The notes: a model not told the origin generated them from the letters alone. DNA of 13,834 nt from an uncultured Alphaproteobacteria bacterium (GCA_905480445.1 CAJQQJ010000359.1:1-13834), one strand, 5' to 3'; positions 1-7,539 are shown, numbered from the stretch's first letter. Translations and numbers: made by a program.

Positions 1-327
1 CCTGGGGTTCATCTTCAAAGCGATAAAGAACTGGACGGTTTTGTGCGTGAACACGCGGAAAGCGCCTACCATCCATCCGGTACCTGTAAAATGGGCGCGA
101 TGACTGACCCAATGGCCGTGGTTGATCCAGAATGTCGTGTGATCGGTATGGAAAACTTACGTGTTGTCGACGTTTCGATCCTTCCCCAAATCACAAATGG
201 CAATCTGAATGGTCCAACCTTGATGCTGGCGGAGAAAGCCAGCGATCATATTCTGGGCAAAGATCCCCTGCCAGCGTCCAATCAAGAACCCTGGATTCAT
301 CCTGATTGGGTAAACAGTCAACGGTAA
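1..327 (+). CDS. GMC-family FAD oxidoreductase (choline dehydrogenase-like), 3' fragment
   Basis: This is the C-terminal end of a flavin-dependent alcohol dehydrogenase; the reading frame is open from base 1, so the N-terminal FAD-binding part lies outside the window. About 108 residues are visible. They carry the C-terminal GMC signatures: AYHPSGTCKMG, whose His is the usual catalytic base, then a VVD segment, and TNGNLNGPTLMLAEKASDHI, which supplies the second active-site position and FAD contacts. The tail, with a PLPASN motif and an HPDW..QR ending, is like that of BetA-type choline dehydrogenases, which oxidise choline to betaine aldehyde. Many BetA-like paralogues act on other alcohols, so the substrate is unproven. 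The stop is TAA at 325-327. The next gene starts 47 nt later on the same strand and is probably co-transcribed. Family assignment is secure; substrate is inference. Confidence 0.93.
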   Translation, partial: PGVHLQSDKELDGFVREHAESAYHPSGTCKMGAMTDPMAVVDPECRVIGMENLRVVDVSILPQITNGNLNGPTLMLAEKASDHILGKDPLPASNQEPWIHPDWVNSQR

Positions 328-374
328 GTTACAATCTCGAAACACTTCTAACGACGCCAACAGAAGGAAAGACG

Positions 375-731
375 ATGTCTGACAATGTAAGTAAGTTCTT
401 TACAGCATGGGGTGACTCAAACAGCGCATCACAAGCCGCAACCATAGCTGAGGCCTTAGCAGTTGACGCACGGTATGCCGATCCACGCACTGAAGCACCC
501 CTGATCGGTCCTGAAGCCGTGTCTAACTATGTCGCGCAGTTCGCTCAGATGGCTCCTGGAGCCGAGGTTGAGGCGGTTGACGTCTCGGAGCGCGATGGTG
601 TCACTCGGGCGACTGTCGAATTTAGAATGGCAAATGGTATGGCCCAGACCGGCCAGTATTTCGTCGAGACGGATACGGCAGGCAAACTAAGTCGATTGGT
701 CGGCTTCGTCGGAACCGGAACCCCGAATTAA
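375..731 (+). CDS. SnoaL/NTF2-like small protein
   Basis: A predicted 118-residue cytoplasmic protein. Its pattern fits the NTF2-like cone fold (SnoaL-like domain): an N-terminal helix with KFFTAW, a helix plus YADPRTEAPLIGPEAVSNYV (early Asp/Arg and a G-x-E-A-V turn), then alternating beta strands ending in a GFVGTG strand. Members of this fold are isomerases, cyclases, dehydratases or simply ligand-binding proteins, so no reaction can be assigned. I chose the ATG at 375 because AAGGA at 364-368 sits 6 nt upstream; the frame is open further upstream but lacks such a site. It follows the GMC oxidoreductase by 47 nt, so it may assist in or follow that oxidation. It converges on the next gene with only 14 nt between stops. 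Confidence 0.8.
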   Translation: MSDNVSKFFTAWGDSNSASQAATIAEALAVDARYADPRTEAPLIGPEAVSNYVAQFAQMAPGAEVEAVDVSERDGVTRATVEFRMANGMAQTGQYFVETDTAGKLSRLVGFVGTGTPN

Positions 732-745
732 GCACAGACGCTTCG

Positions 746-1264
746 TCAGTGACTTTGTGTTTTGGAGGCGACGTAGTCCATGAGAGCTAAAACCACACCA
801 GATCCAACAAAAACAACATGGATAGTGATCATCCATTGCAGGTCTCTGTCTGATTTAGAAGCAACGTCCATGAAGGTCTCAAGGAGGTTTATTCCGGAAA
901 TTGCCACAATAGAGGCGATCAACTTTAGCTTCAAACCAGAGAAATCAACCTTGCCCATCCAGTTGGGTTTGTCTTCGCTGTCTCGAGCCACTTCGATTCG
1001 AGATACAAAGTTTTCATAGCCAGCGAAAATGATCATCAAGATCAAGTTTCCGATCAAGGCTAAGTCAACCAAGTGTAGAACGAGCAACAGGGTGTCCTTG
1101 ATAGACAAAGCAATCAAGTTCGGTAAAGCATGAAAGATTTCTTGGATCACCTTCAGCATGATAATGCCGAGCGAGAAACAAAGGATGAGATAAACCGGTG
1201 CCATGAACCAGCGGCTAGCAAAAATTACGCGTTCTAACGCCAATTCAATGGGTTTCTTCATCAT
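746..1264 (-). CDS. yqhA: YqhA family (UPF0114) inner-membrane protein
   Basis: A predicted 172-residue membrane protein that lines up closely with E. coli YqhA from memory: an N-terminal helix ending in FASRWFMAPVYLIL, a QEIFHALPN segment, a helix with LVDLALIGNLILM, the family hallmark GYENFVSR, then NWMGKVDFSGLK, and a SIVAISGINLLETFMD helix. There are about four hydrophobic helices. The physiological role of the family is not known to me with certainty. The frame extends to a TTG at 1285, but a predicted promoter would start transcription near 1287, so the ATG at 1264 (or the adjacent ATG at 1261) is the better start. The shorter start also matches the E. coli N-terminus better. It is divergent from the HD-domain gene and convergent with the SnoaL-like gene. 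Confidence 0.9.
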   Translation of the reverse strand: MMKKPIELALERVIFASRWFMAPVYLILCFSLGIIMLKVIQEIFHALPNLIALSIKDTLLLVLHLVDLALIGNLILMIIFAGYENFVSRIEVARDSEDKPNWMGKVDFSGLKLKLIASIVAISGINLLETFMDVASKSDRDLQWMITIHVVFVGSGVVLALMDYVASKTQSH

Positions 1265-1293
1265 GACACTCAAGTTAGGTTTCAACTAAAGGC

Positions 1294-1322
1294 TATATAG
1301 TCAAAGGCTACAGCTCGATCAA
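1294..1322 (-). promoter_or_regulatory. Predicted sigma70-type promoter for yqhA
   Basis: Read on the minus strand there is a -35 element TTGATC (1317-1322) and a -10 element TATATA (1294-1299) separated by exactly 17 nt. Transcription would start around 1287, leaving a leader of roughly 20 nt before the ATG at 1264. An 8-bp direct repeat AAAGGCTA (1288-1295 and 1303-1310, 15 nt apart) overlaps the element and could bind a regulator, but that is speculation. Confidence 0.55.
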
Positions 1323-1430
1323 CCAAAGCTAATTAAGTTTTGCTTAAGCTCAGTGATCAAAATTTGTACTAGCTTACCGCCCTCCTGCTTGCTAAGGCGG
1401 ATAGAGAGATTTTTTACCAGGAGATCAGCT

Positions 1431-2030
1431 ATGCAAGTCGTCAACTTTCGCCAAATGAAGGATGGAACCAAGGAAGAATACCACTTTCTTGAGGGGCTAG
1501 AAGACGAGTTCCAAAAACAACTTCCGGACAGAATCATGAAAGAGCTCGCTGACTTAGAGGAAGGCCTCACCGGTTACAGAGTAAATCGACTTGAGCATTC
1601 ATTAATTTCTGCGACAATGGCCGAAGCGGACGGCGCGGATCTAGATTGGATCGTAGCAGCTCTTGTTCACGACATCGGCGATGGCCTAGCACCAAAAAAC
1701 CACGACTCAATAGCTTCAGCCATCATTGCGCCTTATGTGCGAGAAGAATGCACCTGGGTGCTTAAAACCCACGGTATTTTCCAAATGGTCTATTACGCTC
1801 ATCACTTCGATGACGATCCCTATGCGCGCGATAAATACAAAGATCACCCACTTTATCAGAAGGCTATCGATTTTTGTGAATTCTGGGATCAGTCGGCTTT
1901 CGACCCTGATTTTGAGTACAAGCCTTTAGAATACTGGCGTCCCATGGTTGAAGAAGTATTCTCTCGCAAAGCCTGGGATCCTGCAATCCTCCAAAGCGGT
2001 GTTGAAATGCCACTGAGAGCCGCCGCCTAA
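1431..2030 (+). CDS. HD-domain protein, PhnZ/TmpB-like diiron oxygenase candidate
   Basis: A 199-residue HD-superfamily protein. Aligned by eye with PhnZ, the enzyme that oxidatively cleaves 2-amino-1-hydroxyethylphosphonate, all six metal-ligand positions are present: H56 in LEHSL, H80-D81 in VHDIGD, H91 in NHDSIA, H114 in KTHGIF and D153 in WDQ. The HPLYQKA and WDQSAFDP segments also follow the PhnZ pattern. PhnZ and TmpB are mixed-valent diiron oxygenases of phosphonate catabolism. Most HD proteins are phosphohydrolases, so chemistry is inferred. At the position of PhnZ Glu27 there is Tyr49, which argues for a different substrate. The ATG at 1431 is chosen for AGGAGA at 1419-1424; the frame is open further upstream but without a comparable site. 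The gene ends before a strong terminator and appears to be transcribed alone. Confidence 0.8.
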   Translation: MQVVNFRQMKDGTKEEYHFLEGLEDEFQKQLPDRIMKELADLEEGLTGYRVNRLEHSLISATMAEADGADLDWIVAALVHDIGDGLAPKNHDSIASAIIAPYVREECTWVLKTHGIFQMVYYAHHFDDDPYARDKYKDHPLYQKAIDFCEFWDQSAFDPDFEYKPLEYWRPMVEEVFSRKAWDPAILQSGVEMPLRAAA

Positions 2031-2054
2031 AACACTACAAAATCATACTTACTC

Positions 2055-2082
2055 AAGGCCGGTCTCAGTACCGGCCTTTTTT
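2055..2082 (+). terminator. Rho-independent terminator after the HD-domain gene
   Basis: A perfect 9-bp GC-rich stem AAGGCCGGT (2055-2063) pairs with ACCGGCCTT (2070-2078) around the 6-nt loop CTCAGT, and the stem runs into a T tract (2077-2082). It lies 24 nt after the HD-domain stop codon and separates that gene from the methyltransferase. Confidence 0.93.
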
Positions 2083-2107
2083 GTTAGCAAAAAGAAAAGG
2101 CACATCA

Positions 2108-2683
2108 ATGAAAATGAACAACCAACTGCCGCTGCATTTGGAAAGCATTGAAATTGCTACGATAGGATTGGGTTTTGATATGCCCTCTGAACGGAACACT
2201 GGTGCTCTCCTTAGAACGCTTGCATCTACAAAACCAGCTAGTAATCTTCTTGAAATTGGCACGGGTACGGGCTTGGCTACAGCTTGGCTCCTCGACGGTA
2301 TGGACGAAAGATCGACCCTAACCTCGCTCGATAACGACGAAGTTGCCTTGTCAGTTGCCCGGGACCATCTCAGCAACGATCAGCGATTAACTTTGGTCCT
2401 TGACGATGGCAATGATTGGTTAAAACGAAATCAAGATCGTCGCTACGATCTAATTTTTGCTGAATCTTATCCAGGTAAGTACAATAACTTTGAGCTGGCT
2501 TGGGACATTCTCAAACAAGGTGGGATCTATTTGATTGACGACATGTTGCCTCAGAAGAACTGGCCAGTAGGCCACGAAAACAAGGTCAAACAACTAAGCA
2601 AAGACCTCCAAAATCGAAATGATGCAAACCTTACTTGGCTCAAATGGGCGAGTGGATTGATCCTAGCCGTCAAATTGACCTAG
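2108..2683 (+). CDS. SAM-dependent O-methyltransferase-like protein
   Basis: A 191-residue class I Rossmann methyltransferase. Motif I is NLLEIGTGTGLATAWLL (residues 46-62), the glycine-rich SAM loop. LTSLDND (71-77) holds the acidic residue that would bind the SAM ribose. YDLIFAESYPGKY (113-125) is motif IV. YLIDDMLPQKNW (141-152), with D144/D145, resembles the metal-binding Asp region of catechol and caffeoyl-CoA type O-methyltransferases. At 191 residues it is somewhat shorter than that family's usual size of about 220. The acceptor substrate is unknown. The ATG at 2108 is preferred; the frame reaches a TTG at 2081, but that lies inside the terminator T tract. A purine-rich AAAAGG lies 7 nt upstream. 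It may be transcribed separately from the upstream gene because of the terminator. Confidence 0.82.
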   Translation: MKMNNQLPLHLESIEIATIGLGFDMPSERNTGALLRTLASTKPASNLLEIGTGTGLATAWLLDGMDERSTLTSLDNDEVALSVARDHLSNDQRLTLVLDDGNDWLKRNQDRRYDLIFAESYPGKYNNFELAWDILKQGGIYLIDDMLPQKNWPVGHENKVKQLSKDLQNRNDANLTWLKWASGLILAVKLT

Positions 2684-2758
2684 CAGGCTTCCCTTTTGCA
2701 ATTGACTTAGCTCATTCATTAAGCTCTTCCTAGCTGGGCAAAATTTAAACTGGTGCAT

Positions 2759-3649
2759 ATGGAAAAGAAAAGCTCCCTCGACTTTATTGGCGGTTCAGGC
2801 CTTCTGGCTCTCGCGCTGGTGTTGGGTTTCAACCAAGTTATGATCAAGGTCTTGAACGACGGCCTGCAACCAGTGTTCAGCTGTGGTCTGCGATCCGTCT
2901 GTGCCTTTTTCATTATCTACGCCTATGCCCGTTGGCGTGGCAGGCCGCTATCGATCAGCGATGGAACCCTCACTCTCGGTATCCTCACAGGCGTGCTCTT
3001 TGCACTTGAGTTTATCTTTCTCTTCGTGGCACTCGATTACACCTCCGTGGTTCGTGTTTCGATATTCTTTTACTCTATGCCCATATGGATAACACTCGGT
3101 GCCCACTTCTTCGTTGATGGTCAGCGCATTACGCCGATCAAGGGCCTGGGCCTCACTGTAGCAATGGCTGGTGTTGTCTGGGCTTTATTTGATAGAGGTG
3201 CCGGGGGCGGCTCTTTGATCGGTGACATTTTGACGACCATTGGGGCCATGTGCTGGGCTGCCATCGGTTTGATTGCACGCGTCACCAGATTCAACCGTGC
3301 AGTCCCTGAGATGCAACTGTTGTATCAATTGGCTGTTTCTTCCGTCATTCTCATCCCTGCAGCCTTCTTCTTTGGCCCTCTCATTCGAGACTTACAGCTA
3401 TGGCATTGGGGTGTCTTTGCATTAATGACTGGTGGTGTCGTCTGCTTTGGCTTTTTGTTCTTCTTCTGGGTGGTTTCAATCTACCCGCCCTCTTCCGTCG
3501 GTTCATTCATGTTCTTAGCTCCAGTCTTCGGAGTGGTTTTTGGCTGGTTCATTCTGGGCGAGCCAATCGGCCTCACTATTGTTGGGGCCTTGACCTTAGT
3601 CTGCCTTGGTATCATTCTGATTAATAGAAACCCCAAAACCAGTTCTTGA
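2759..3649 (+). CDS. EamA/DMT-family transporter
   Basis: A 296-residue polytopic inner-membrane protein of the drug/metabolite transporter superfamily. It has ten hydrophobic segments arranged as two EamA repeats. The first begins with GSGLLALALVLGFNQVMIK and includes the LRSVCAFFIIYAYARWRGRPL junction and an ALDYTSVVRVSIFFYSMPIW helix. The second contains CWAAIGLIARVTRF, a GGVVCFGFLFFFW helix and FMFLAPVFGVVFGWFILGEP, the conserved family ending. DMT carriers export or import amino acids, amines, metabolites or drugs; the substrate cannot be read from sequence. A GTG two codons earlier (2753) is an alternative start, and neither has a strong ribosome site. Its stop is 5 nt before the amidohydrolase ATG, so the two are very likely one operon and may handle the same compound. 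Confidence 0.92.
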   Translation: MEKKSSLDFIGGSGLLALALVLGFNQVMIKVLNDGLQPVFSCGLRSVCAFFIIYAYARWRGRPLSISDGTLTLGILTGVLFALEFIFLFVALDYTSVVRVSIFFYSMPIWITLGAHFFVDGQRITPIKGLGLTVAMAGVVWALFDRGAGGGSLIGDILTTIGAMCWAAIGLIARVTRFNRAVPEMQLLYQLAVSSVILIPAAFFFGPLIRDLQLWHWGVFALMTGGVVCFGFLFFFWVVSIYPPSSVGSFMFLAPVFGVVFGWFILGEPIGLTIVGALTLVCLGIILINRNPKTSS

Positions 3650-3654
3650 GACAA

Positions 3655-5301
3655 ATGAATAGAGATACAAAAAAAGCCGACGAGATTTGGTCCAACGGCC
3701 ATATCCATTCATTCAACTCAGACGAACATCACAGTTCAATTGCCATTAGCGACGGTCGGATCCTCGCAGTCGGTGATGATCTTGAAGGACTTGCTGGACC
3801 AGGCACAAAAAGAACGGATCTGAACGGTCGGTTTGTAATGCCAGGGATGATAGACACCCATACCCACGGATTGTGGGGTGCATGCAGAGACTGCTTCGAG
3901 GTCTACGTCGGCTATACGTCAACGCTCGACAAATTGGTCACAAGTGTGGGTGTTCGCGCTCAACAAATGGAAGCAGGCACATGGATCACAGGTGGCCCCT
4001 GGCGATTAGACATGCGCCAAGGCATGGGGAGTTCCCCAAAGGACCTACTTGACAGCATCGAGCCAAACCATCCAGTTGCCCTCAAAGACACCACACAGCA
4101 TTCACTGTGGCTAAACTCCAAAGCACTGGCGCTCGCTGGCATAACCGCAACCTCGGCCGAGGTCGAAGGTGGGGTGATAGAGCGACATCCAATGACAGGA
4201 GAACCAAACGGTATTCTCGCAGAAAATGCCTCTTCACTTGTGCTGCCCTTCCTTAGATTTAGCGATGATCAGCTCAAGGAAAGCCTGACTTACATGATTG
4301 GCTATTTTCATTCTATGGGCATTACTGGCTTTAAAGAACCAATGGCCTATGAGCATGATTTGAAAACTTATCTGGCTTTCGACCAAGCCGACAAGCTCAA
4401 TTTGCATTTAGGTGTTCATCTTTCCCGCTTCACGCCCATGGCTGCTGGTCGTACACCCTATGACGAACTAGAGGAATGGCGAGAAAAATACCGCAGCATT
4501 AACATTCACACCGACTTTGCAAAGCTGTTTTTAGATGGTGTTGCCCCCTCTCACACCGCGTCCTTCTTTGAGCCTTATTTGGAAAGCTCGGGCTATAAAG
4601 CCGCCGCCCACGATCCTGAAGCAACACTTCTCCTCAAACCTGACGATCTCGCTCAGGAAGTCACAGAACTGGACCGTCGAGGTTTTGTTGTCAAAATGCA
4701 TGCTGTCGGAGACCGCGCCGTCCGAGCTGGACTGGATGCGATAGAGGCCGCGAGGCAAACCAACGGCATGAACAATTTGCGCCATGAAATCGCTCATTCT
4801 CCTTTTGTAACCGACAGCGACCTGCCTCGTTTCAAAGAGCTTAACGCCGTTGCAGAGATGTCTCCGAAGCTATGGTTCCCAAATCCAGTGACTGCAGCCC
4901 AGCATGCTGTACTAGGCGTTGAAAGGACGGATAAATGCCATCCAATCCGTACGTTGCTCGAAGCCGGCGCTGAACTGATTTATGGCTCAGATTGGCCAGC
5001 TGCGGCCCCGGACGCCAACCCATGGCCGGGCCTGGCTGGCATGACAACGCGTGCCAATCCAATGGGTGAGTTTCCTGGCACTGTCGGGTCTGATCAAGCG
5101 GTGTCACTTGAACAAGCATTACCACTTTTCACCTCTAATGCAGCCAGATCCATCGGGCTCGAAGCCAAAACAGGTTCACTCGAAGTAGGCAAATCTGCCG
5201 ATTTTGTCATTCTAGAAAAACCGCTGCATGAGATGTCGCCAGAAGAGATTGGCACAATAGAAGTAACCGAGACTTGGTTTAGAGGAAAACGCGTCCATTA
5301 A
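3655..5301 (+). CDS. YtcJ-like metal-dependent amidohydrolase (Amidohydro_3)
   Basis: A 548-residue cytoplasmic hydrolase of the amidohydrolase superfamily. The N-terminal beta sandwich (residues 1-60) leads into MPGMIDTHTH (62-71), with the metal-binding HxH pair H69/H71. Further barrel residues are K290 in TDFAKLFLDGV, H349 in the family motif MHAVGDRAV, H377 and H381 in LRHEIAHSP, and D446 in YGSDWPAA. The C-terminal sandwich follows, with SLEVGKSADFVIL. Characterised relatives include N-substituted formamide deformylase (NfdA), which hydrolyses amide or formamide bonds, so C-N bond cleavage is likely and the exact substrate unknown. The frame opens with TTG at 3646, overlapping the transporter stop as TTGA; ATG 3655 is the simpler start. 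No terminator is evident downstream. Confidence 0.9.
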   Translation: MNRDTKKADEIWSNGHIHSFNSDEHHSSIAISDGRILAVGDDLEGLAGPGTKRTDLNGRFVMPGMIDTHTHGLWGACRDCFEVYVGYTSTLDKLVTSVGVRAQQMEAGTWITGGPWRLDMRQGMGSSPKDLLDSIEPNHPVALKDTTQHSLWLNSKALALAGITATSAEVEGGVIERHPMTGEPNGILAENASSLVLPFLRFSDDQLKESLTYMIGYFHSMGITGFKEPMAYEHDLKTYLAFDQADKLNLHLGVHLSRFTPMAAGRTPYDELEEWREKYRSINIHTDFAKLFLDGVAPSHTASFFEPYLESSGYKAAAHDPEATLLLKPDDLAQEVTELDRRGFVVKMHAVGDRAVRAGLDAIEAARQTNGMNNLRHEIAHSPFVTDSDLPRFKELNAVAEMSPKLWFPNPVTAAQHAVLGVERTDKCHPIRTLLEAGAELIYGSDWPAAAPDANPWPGLAGMTTRANPMGEFPGTVGSDQAVSLEQALPLFTSNAARSIGLEAKTGSLEVGKSADFVILEKPLHEMSPEEIGTIEVTETWFRGKRVH

Positions 5302-5394
5302 GCAGTCGAACCGGGTGTGTTTTAGGCGATGGCACACGTTAGTTTTATCTGTTAGGTTCTGGATTGCACTTGTTGCGGTAGCGGAAAAAACAAC

Positions 5395-6033
5395 ATGAAC
5401 GAAAGCAAAATCATGGATCTTTTAACAAACGCAGAAATCTTGGAAGACACCGTTGTTGCCGCTAGCCAGCCCTGGAGCGGACTTGTTGCGAAAGGCAACA
5501 TACTTCGGCTCATCGACCTTGAAGGCCAGCAAGCAATCGATTTCCTTTGCTACAATGCACACAATCACGAAGAGCGTTACCACGCACCAAACACGATTAA
5601 AATCCCTAAGCAGATTTACCTCAATAAAGGCTCATCGCTTTGGTCGGTGGAGGCTCGCAAGATGATGACGATTGTTGAGGACAGTTGCGGCGATCACGAT
5701 ACGATATTTGGTTGCTGTTCGTTTCTATTGGACGAAGTGCGCTATGGCGCGACGAACCCACGTTGCTGCCAAAAGAACTTCGAAGAAGAACTAGGCAAAC
5801 ATGGCATGGGACCAAGGGATATTGTTTCAAACGTCAATTTCTTCATGCGCGTCCCGGTCAACACAGACGGACAAGCAGAAATCGTTGACAGTACTTCCAA
5901 AGCTGGAGATTTCGTCGATCTACGCGCCGAAATGGACGTGCTAGCAGTTCTATCCAACTGCCCAGAAGCTCTCAACCCAGCTACCGGCGCGGGACCATCT
6001 CCTATCCGGGCGGTTATTTACAAACCAAATTGA
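5395..6033 (+). CDS. DUF1989 / urea carboxylase-associated family protein
   Basis: A 212-residue protein of the DUF1989 family. Recognisable blocks are LRLIDLEGQQAIDFLCYN (37-54), a DCG-like cluster CGDHDTIFGCC (98-108), NPRCCQKNFEEEL (121-133), VSNVNFFMRVPV (144-155) and DFVDLRAEMDVLAVLSNCP (172-190). C98, H101, C107/C108 and C124/C125 are the likely metal or catalytic residues. Some family members (CgdA/CgdB, formerly urea amidolyase-associated proteins) form carboxyguanidine deiminase and sit beside a urea or guanidine carboxylase. Here there is one copy and no carboxylase, so that role is unlikely as such. Other DUF1989 proteins are uncharacterised. The start at ATG 5395 has a weak GCGGAA upstream; ATG 5413 is an in-frame alternative. 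It lies between amidohydrolase and Rieske genes, suggesting organic-nitrogen catabolism. Confidence 0.88.
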   Translation: MNESKIMDLLTNAEILEDTVVAASQPWSGLVAKGNILRLIDLEGQQAIDFLCYNAHNHEERYHAPNTIKIPKQIYLNKGSSLWSVEARKMMTIVEDSCGDHDTIFGCCSFLLDEVRYGATNPRCCQKNFEEELGKHGMGPRDIVSNVNFFMRVPVNTDGQAEIVDSTSKAGDFVDLRAEMDVLAVLSNCPEALNPATGAGPSPIRAVIYKPN

Positions 6034-6080
6034 GCGATTAGCTTTAGCTTTGAAGTTAAGGATACAGTTTTAGCCAACGC

Positions 6081-6128
6081 GCGAACTACTTTGTTTCGTC
6101 ATTTGGAGTTAACTCTCGCGAAGTTCGC
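6081..6128. promoter_or_regulatory. Palindrome cluster upstream of the Rieske gene, possible operator
   Basis: Within the 192-nt gap before the Rieske gene there are three overlapping symmetrical elements. GAGTTAACTC (6106-6115) is a perfect 10-bp palindrome. GCGAAGTTCGC (6118-6128) is a 5-bp inverted repeat around one base. GCGAACT (6081-6087) is the inverted copy of AGTTCGC (6122-6128). Such symmetry is typical of dimeric repressor or activator sites, but no regulator gene is in the window and no convincing -35/-10 pair was found in this gap. There is no T tract, so it is not a terminator. Confidence 0.35.
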
Positions 6129-6225
6129 ATCAATCAAGTTTTACTAGCTGTCGTATTGACTCGCATCAGGCCTTTTCAATCCACTCACACGGACTATAGT
6201 CTTTCCGGGTAACAGGGAGAGCGGA

Positions 6226-7539
6226 ATGCTCACGCAAGAACAAAACGATTTAATAACGCGCATTGGCAAGGGCACGCCTTGTGGTGAACTGATGCGCCAT
6301 TATTGGCAGCCAGCGGCCTTGGTTGACGAATTAGAGGGCGAGCGGCCCGTTAGACCAGTAAAGCTGCTGGGAGAGCACTTGGTCCTTTTCAAAGATGAGC
6401 GTGGCGACTACGGACTTATTGGTCGCCAGTGCCCACACAGAGGCGCAGACCTCTGTTATGGGCGGTTAGAAGACGGTGGACTGCGTTGCCCCTTCCACGG
6501 GTGGCATTTCGACAAAACGGGTGCTTGCGTTGAACAACCCGCAGAGCCTGAAGGCAGTACATTTCACAGCAAGATCGAACATCCTGGCTACCCCTGTGTC
6601 GAGAAAAACGGCATCATCTTTGCCTATATGGGACCGGGTGAGCCTCCCGCTTTTCCAAATCTAGATTGTTTCGTTGCTCCCTCTTCTCATGTTTTTGCCT
6701 TCAAAGGTTTTATGGAATGCAATTGGCTGCAGGCATTAGAAGTAGGCATCGATCCTGCTCATGCGTCATTTCTTCATCGCTATTTGGAAGATGAAGATCC
6801 TTCAGACGGATATGGTAAGCAGTTCAGAGACCAGGCCGTCGATCTAGACATGCCGATGACGCAATTGTTGCGAGAATACACAAAGCCAGACATCAAAGCA
6901 GATGAAACTGATTTTGGTGTCCGCTTAACCGCACTCAGAAACCTAGACAATCAAGGCATGCATGTTCGGATAACAAATCATATCTTCCCCCACGGGATCG
7001 TCATTCCCATGTCGAATGAGATGACGATCACGCAGTGGCATGTCCCGGTCGACGACGAACATTGCTACTGGTACGCTATGTTTACCTCATTTGCTGAGCC
7101 AGTGAACAAGCCCCTAATGCGCGAGCAGCGATTGGAGCTTTATGAGCTTCCAGACTACAAACCCCGGCTCAACAAGCGTAACGATTACGGCTATAACGCC
7201 AACGAACAAGCGACCCAAACCTACACAGGCATGGGCATGGATATCAACGTTCATGACCAATGGGCCGTCGAATCACCAGGCCCTATCCAAGATAGAACCA
7301 ATGAACATCTCGGCCGTTCAGATGTTGGTATCATTACTTATAGGCGGCTACTTCGTCGTTCTATCAAGGCTGTTCAAGACGGCGAGAGACCAATTATGGT
7401 TCTTAGCGACCAAGAAGCCTCTGACATTAAGGGGCCAATGGCCGTTGATGCCGTCGGTTCTGTCGATAGCTGGGAGAGCGCCGCCCCCAAGCGAGACCAA
7501 GAACGACGAGACAAAGCACCTTGGGATTGCCCTCTATGA
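6226..7539 (+). CDS. Rieske non-haem iron oxygenase, alpha subunit
   Basis: A 437-residue oxygenase of the PobA/phthalate 4,5-dioxygenase-like group. The Rieske domain binds a 2Fe-2S cluster through CPH (C69, H71) and CPFHGWH (C88, H91). The catalytic domain begins with CNWLQALEVGIDPAHASFLH (165-184), where D176 bridges the two centres and H179 and H184 bind the mononuclear iron; D366 in GRSDVGII is the probable third ligand. These enzymes use O2 and electrons from a reductase to hydroxylate or dealkylate substrates. No reductase or ferredoxin gene is visible nearby. The start at ATG 6226 follows a strong AGGGAGA (6214-6220). The stop overlaps the ligase start as ATGA (7536-7539), implying coupled translation and a shared pathway. 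The substrate is not deducible. Confidence 0.94.
   Translation: MLTQEQNDLITRIGKGTPCGELMRHYWQPAALVDELEGERPVRPVKLLGEHLVLFKDERGDYGLIGRQCPHRGADLCYGRLEDGGLRCPFHGWHFDKTGACVEQPAEPEGSTFHSKIEHPGYPCVEKNGIIFAYMGPGEPPAFPNLDCFVAPSSHVFAFKGFMECNWLQALEVGIDPAHASFLHRYLEDEDPSDGYGKQFRDQAVDLDMPMTQLLREYTKPDIKADETDFGVRLTALRNLDNQGMHVRITNHIFPHGIVIPMSNEMTITQWHVPVDDEHCYWYAMFTSFAEPVNKPLMREQRLELYELPDYKPRLNKRNDYGYNANEQATQTYTGMGMDINVHDQWAVESPGPIQDRTNEHLGRSDVGIITYRRLLRRSIKAVQDGERPIMVLSDQEASDIKGPMAVDAVGSVDSWESAAPKRDQERRDKAPWDCPL

Noticed and set aside
1331..1372. A promoter for the HD-domain gene (TTGCTT at 1340-1345)
   Set aside because: The only -10-like hexamers at 17-18 nt (TTTGTA, TTGTAC) are poor, and TACTAG is 21 nt away; the true promoter cannot be fixed from sequence.
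5315..5337. GTGTG/CACAC inverted repeat as a terminator after the amidohydrolase
   Set aside because: The stem is only 5 bp with a 13-nt loop and there is no proper T tract after it.
5302..5394. Guanidine riboswitch in the leader of the DUF1989 gene
   Set aside because: The 93-nt gap shows no aptamer-like conserved stems that I can recognise, and it is short for a riboswitch with an expression platform.
6156..6200. TTGACT (6156-6161) and TATAGT (6195-6200) as a promoter for the Rieske gene
   Set aside because: The spacing is 33 nt, far from the 16-18 nt a sigma70 promoter needs, and no other good -10 lies at the right distance.
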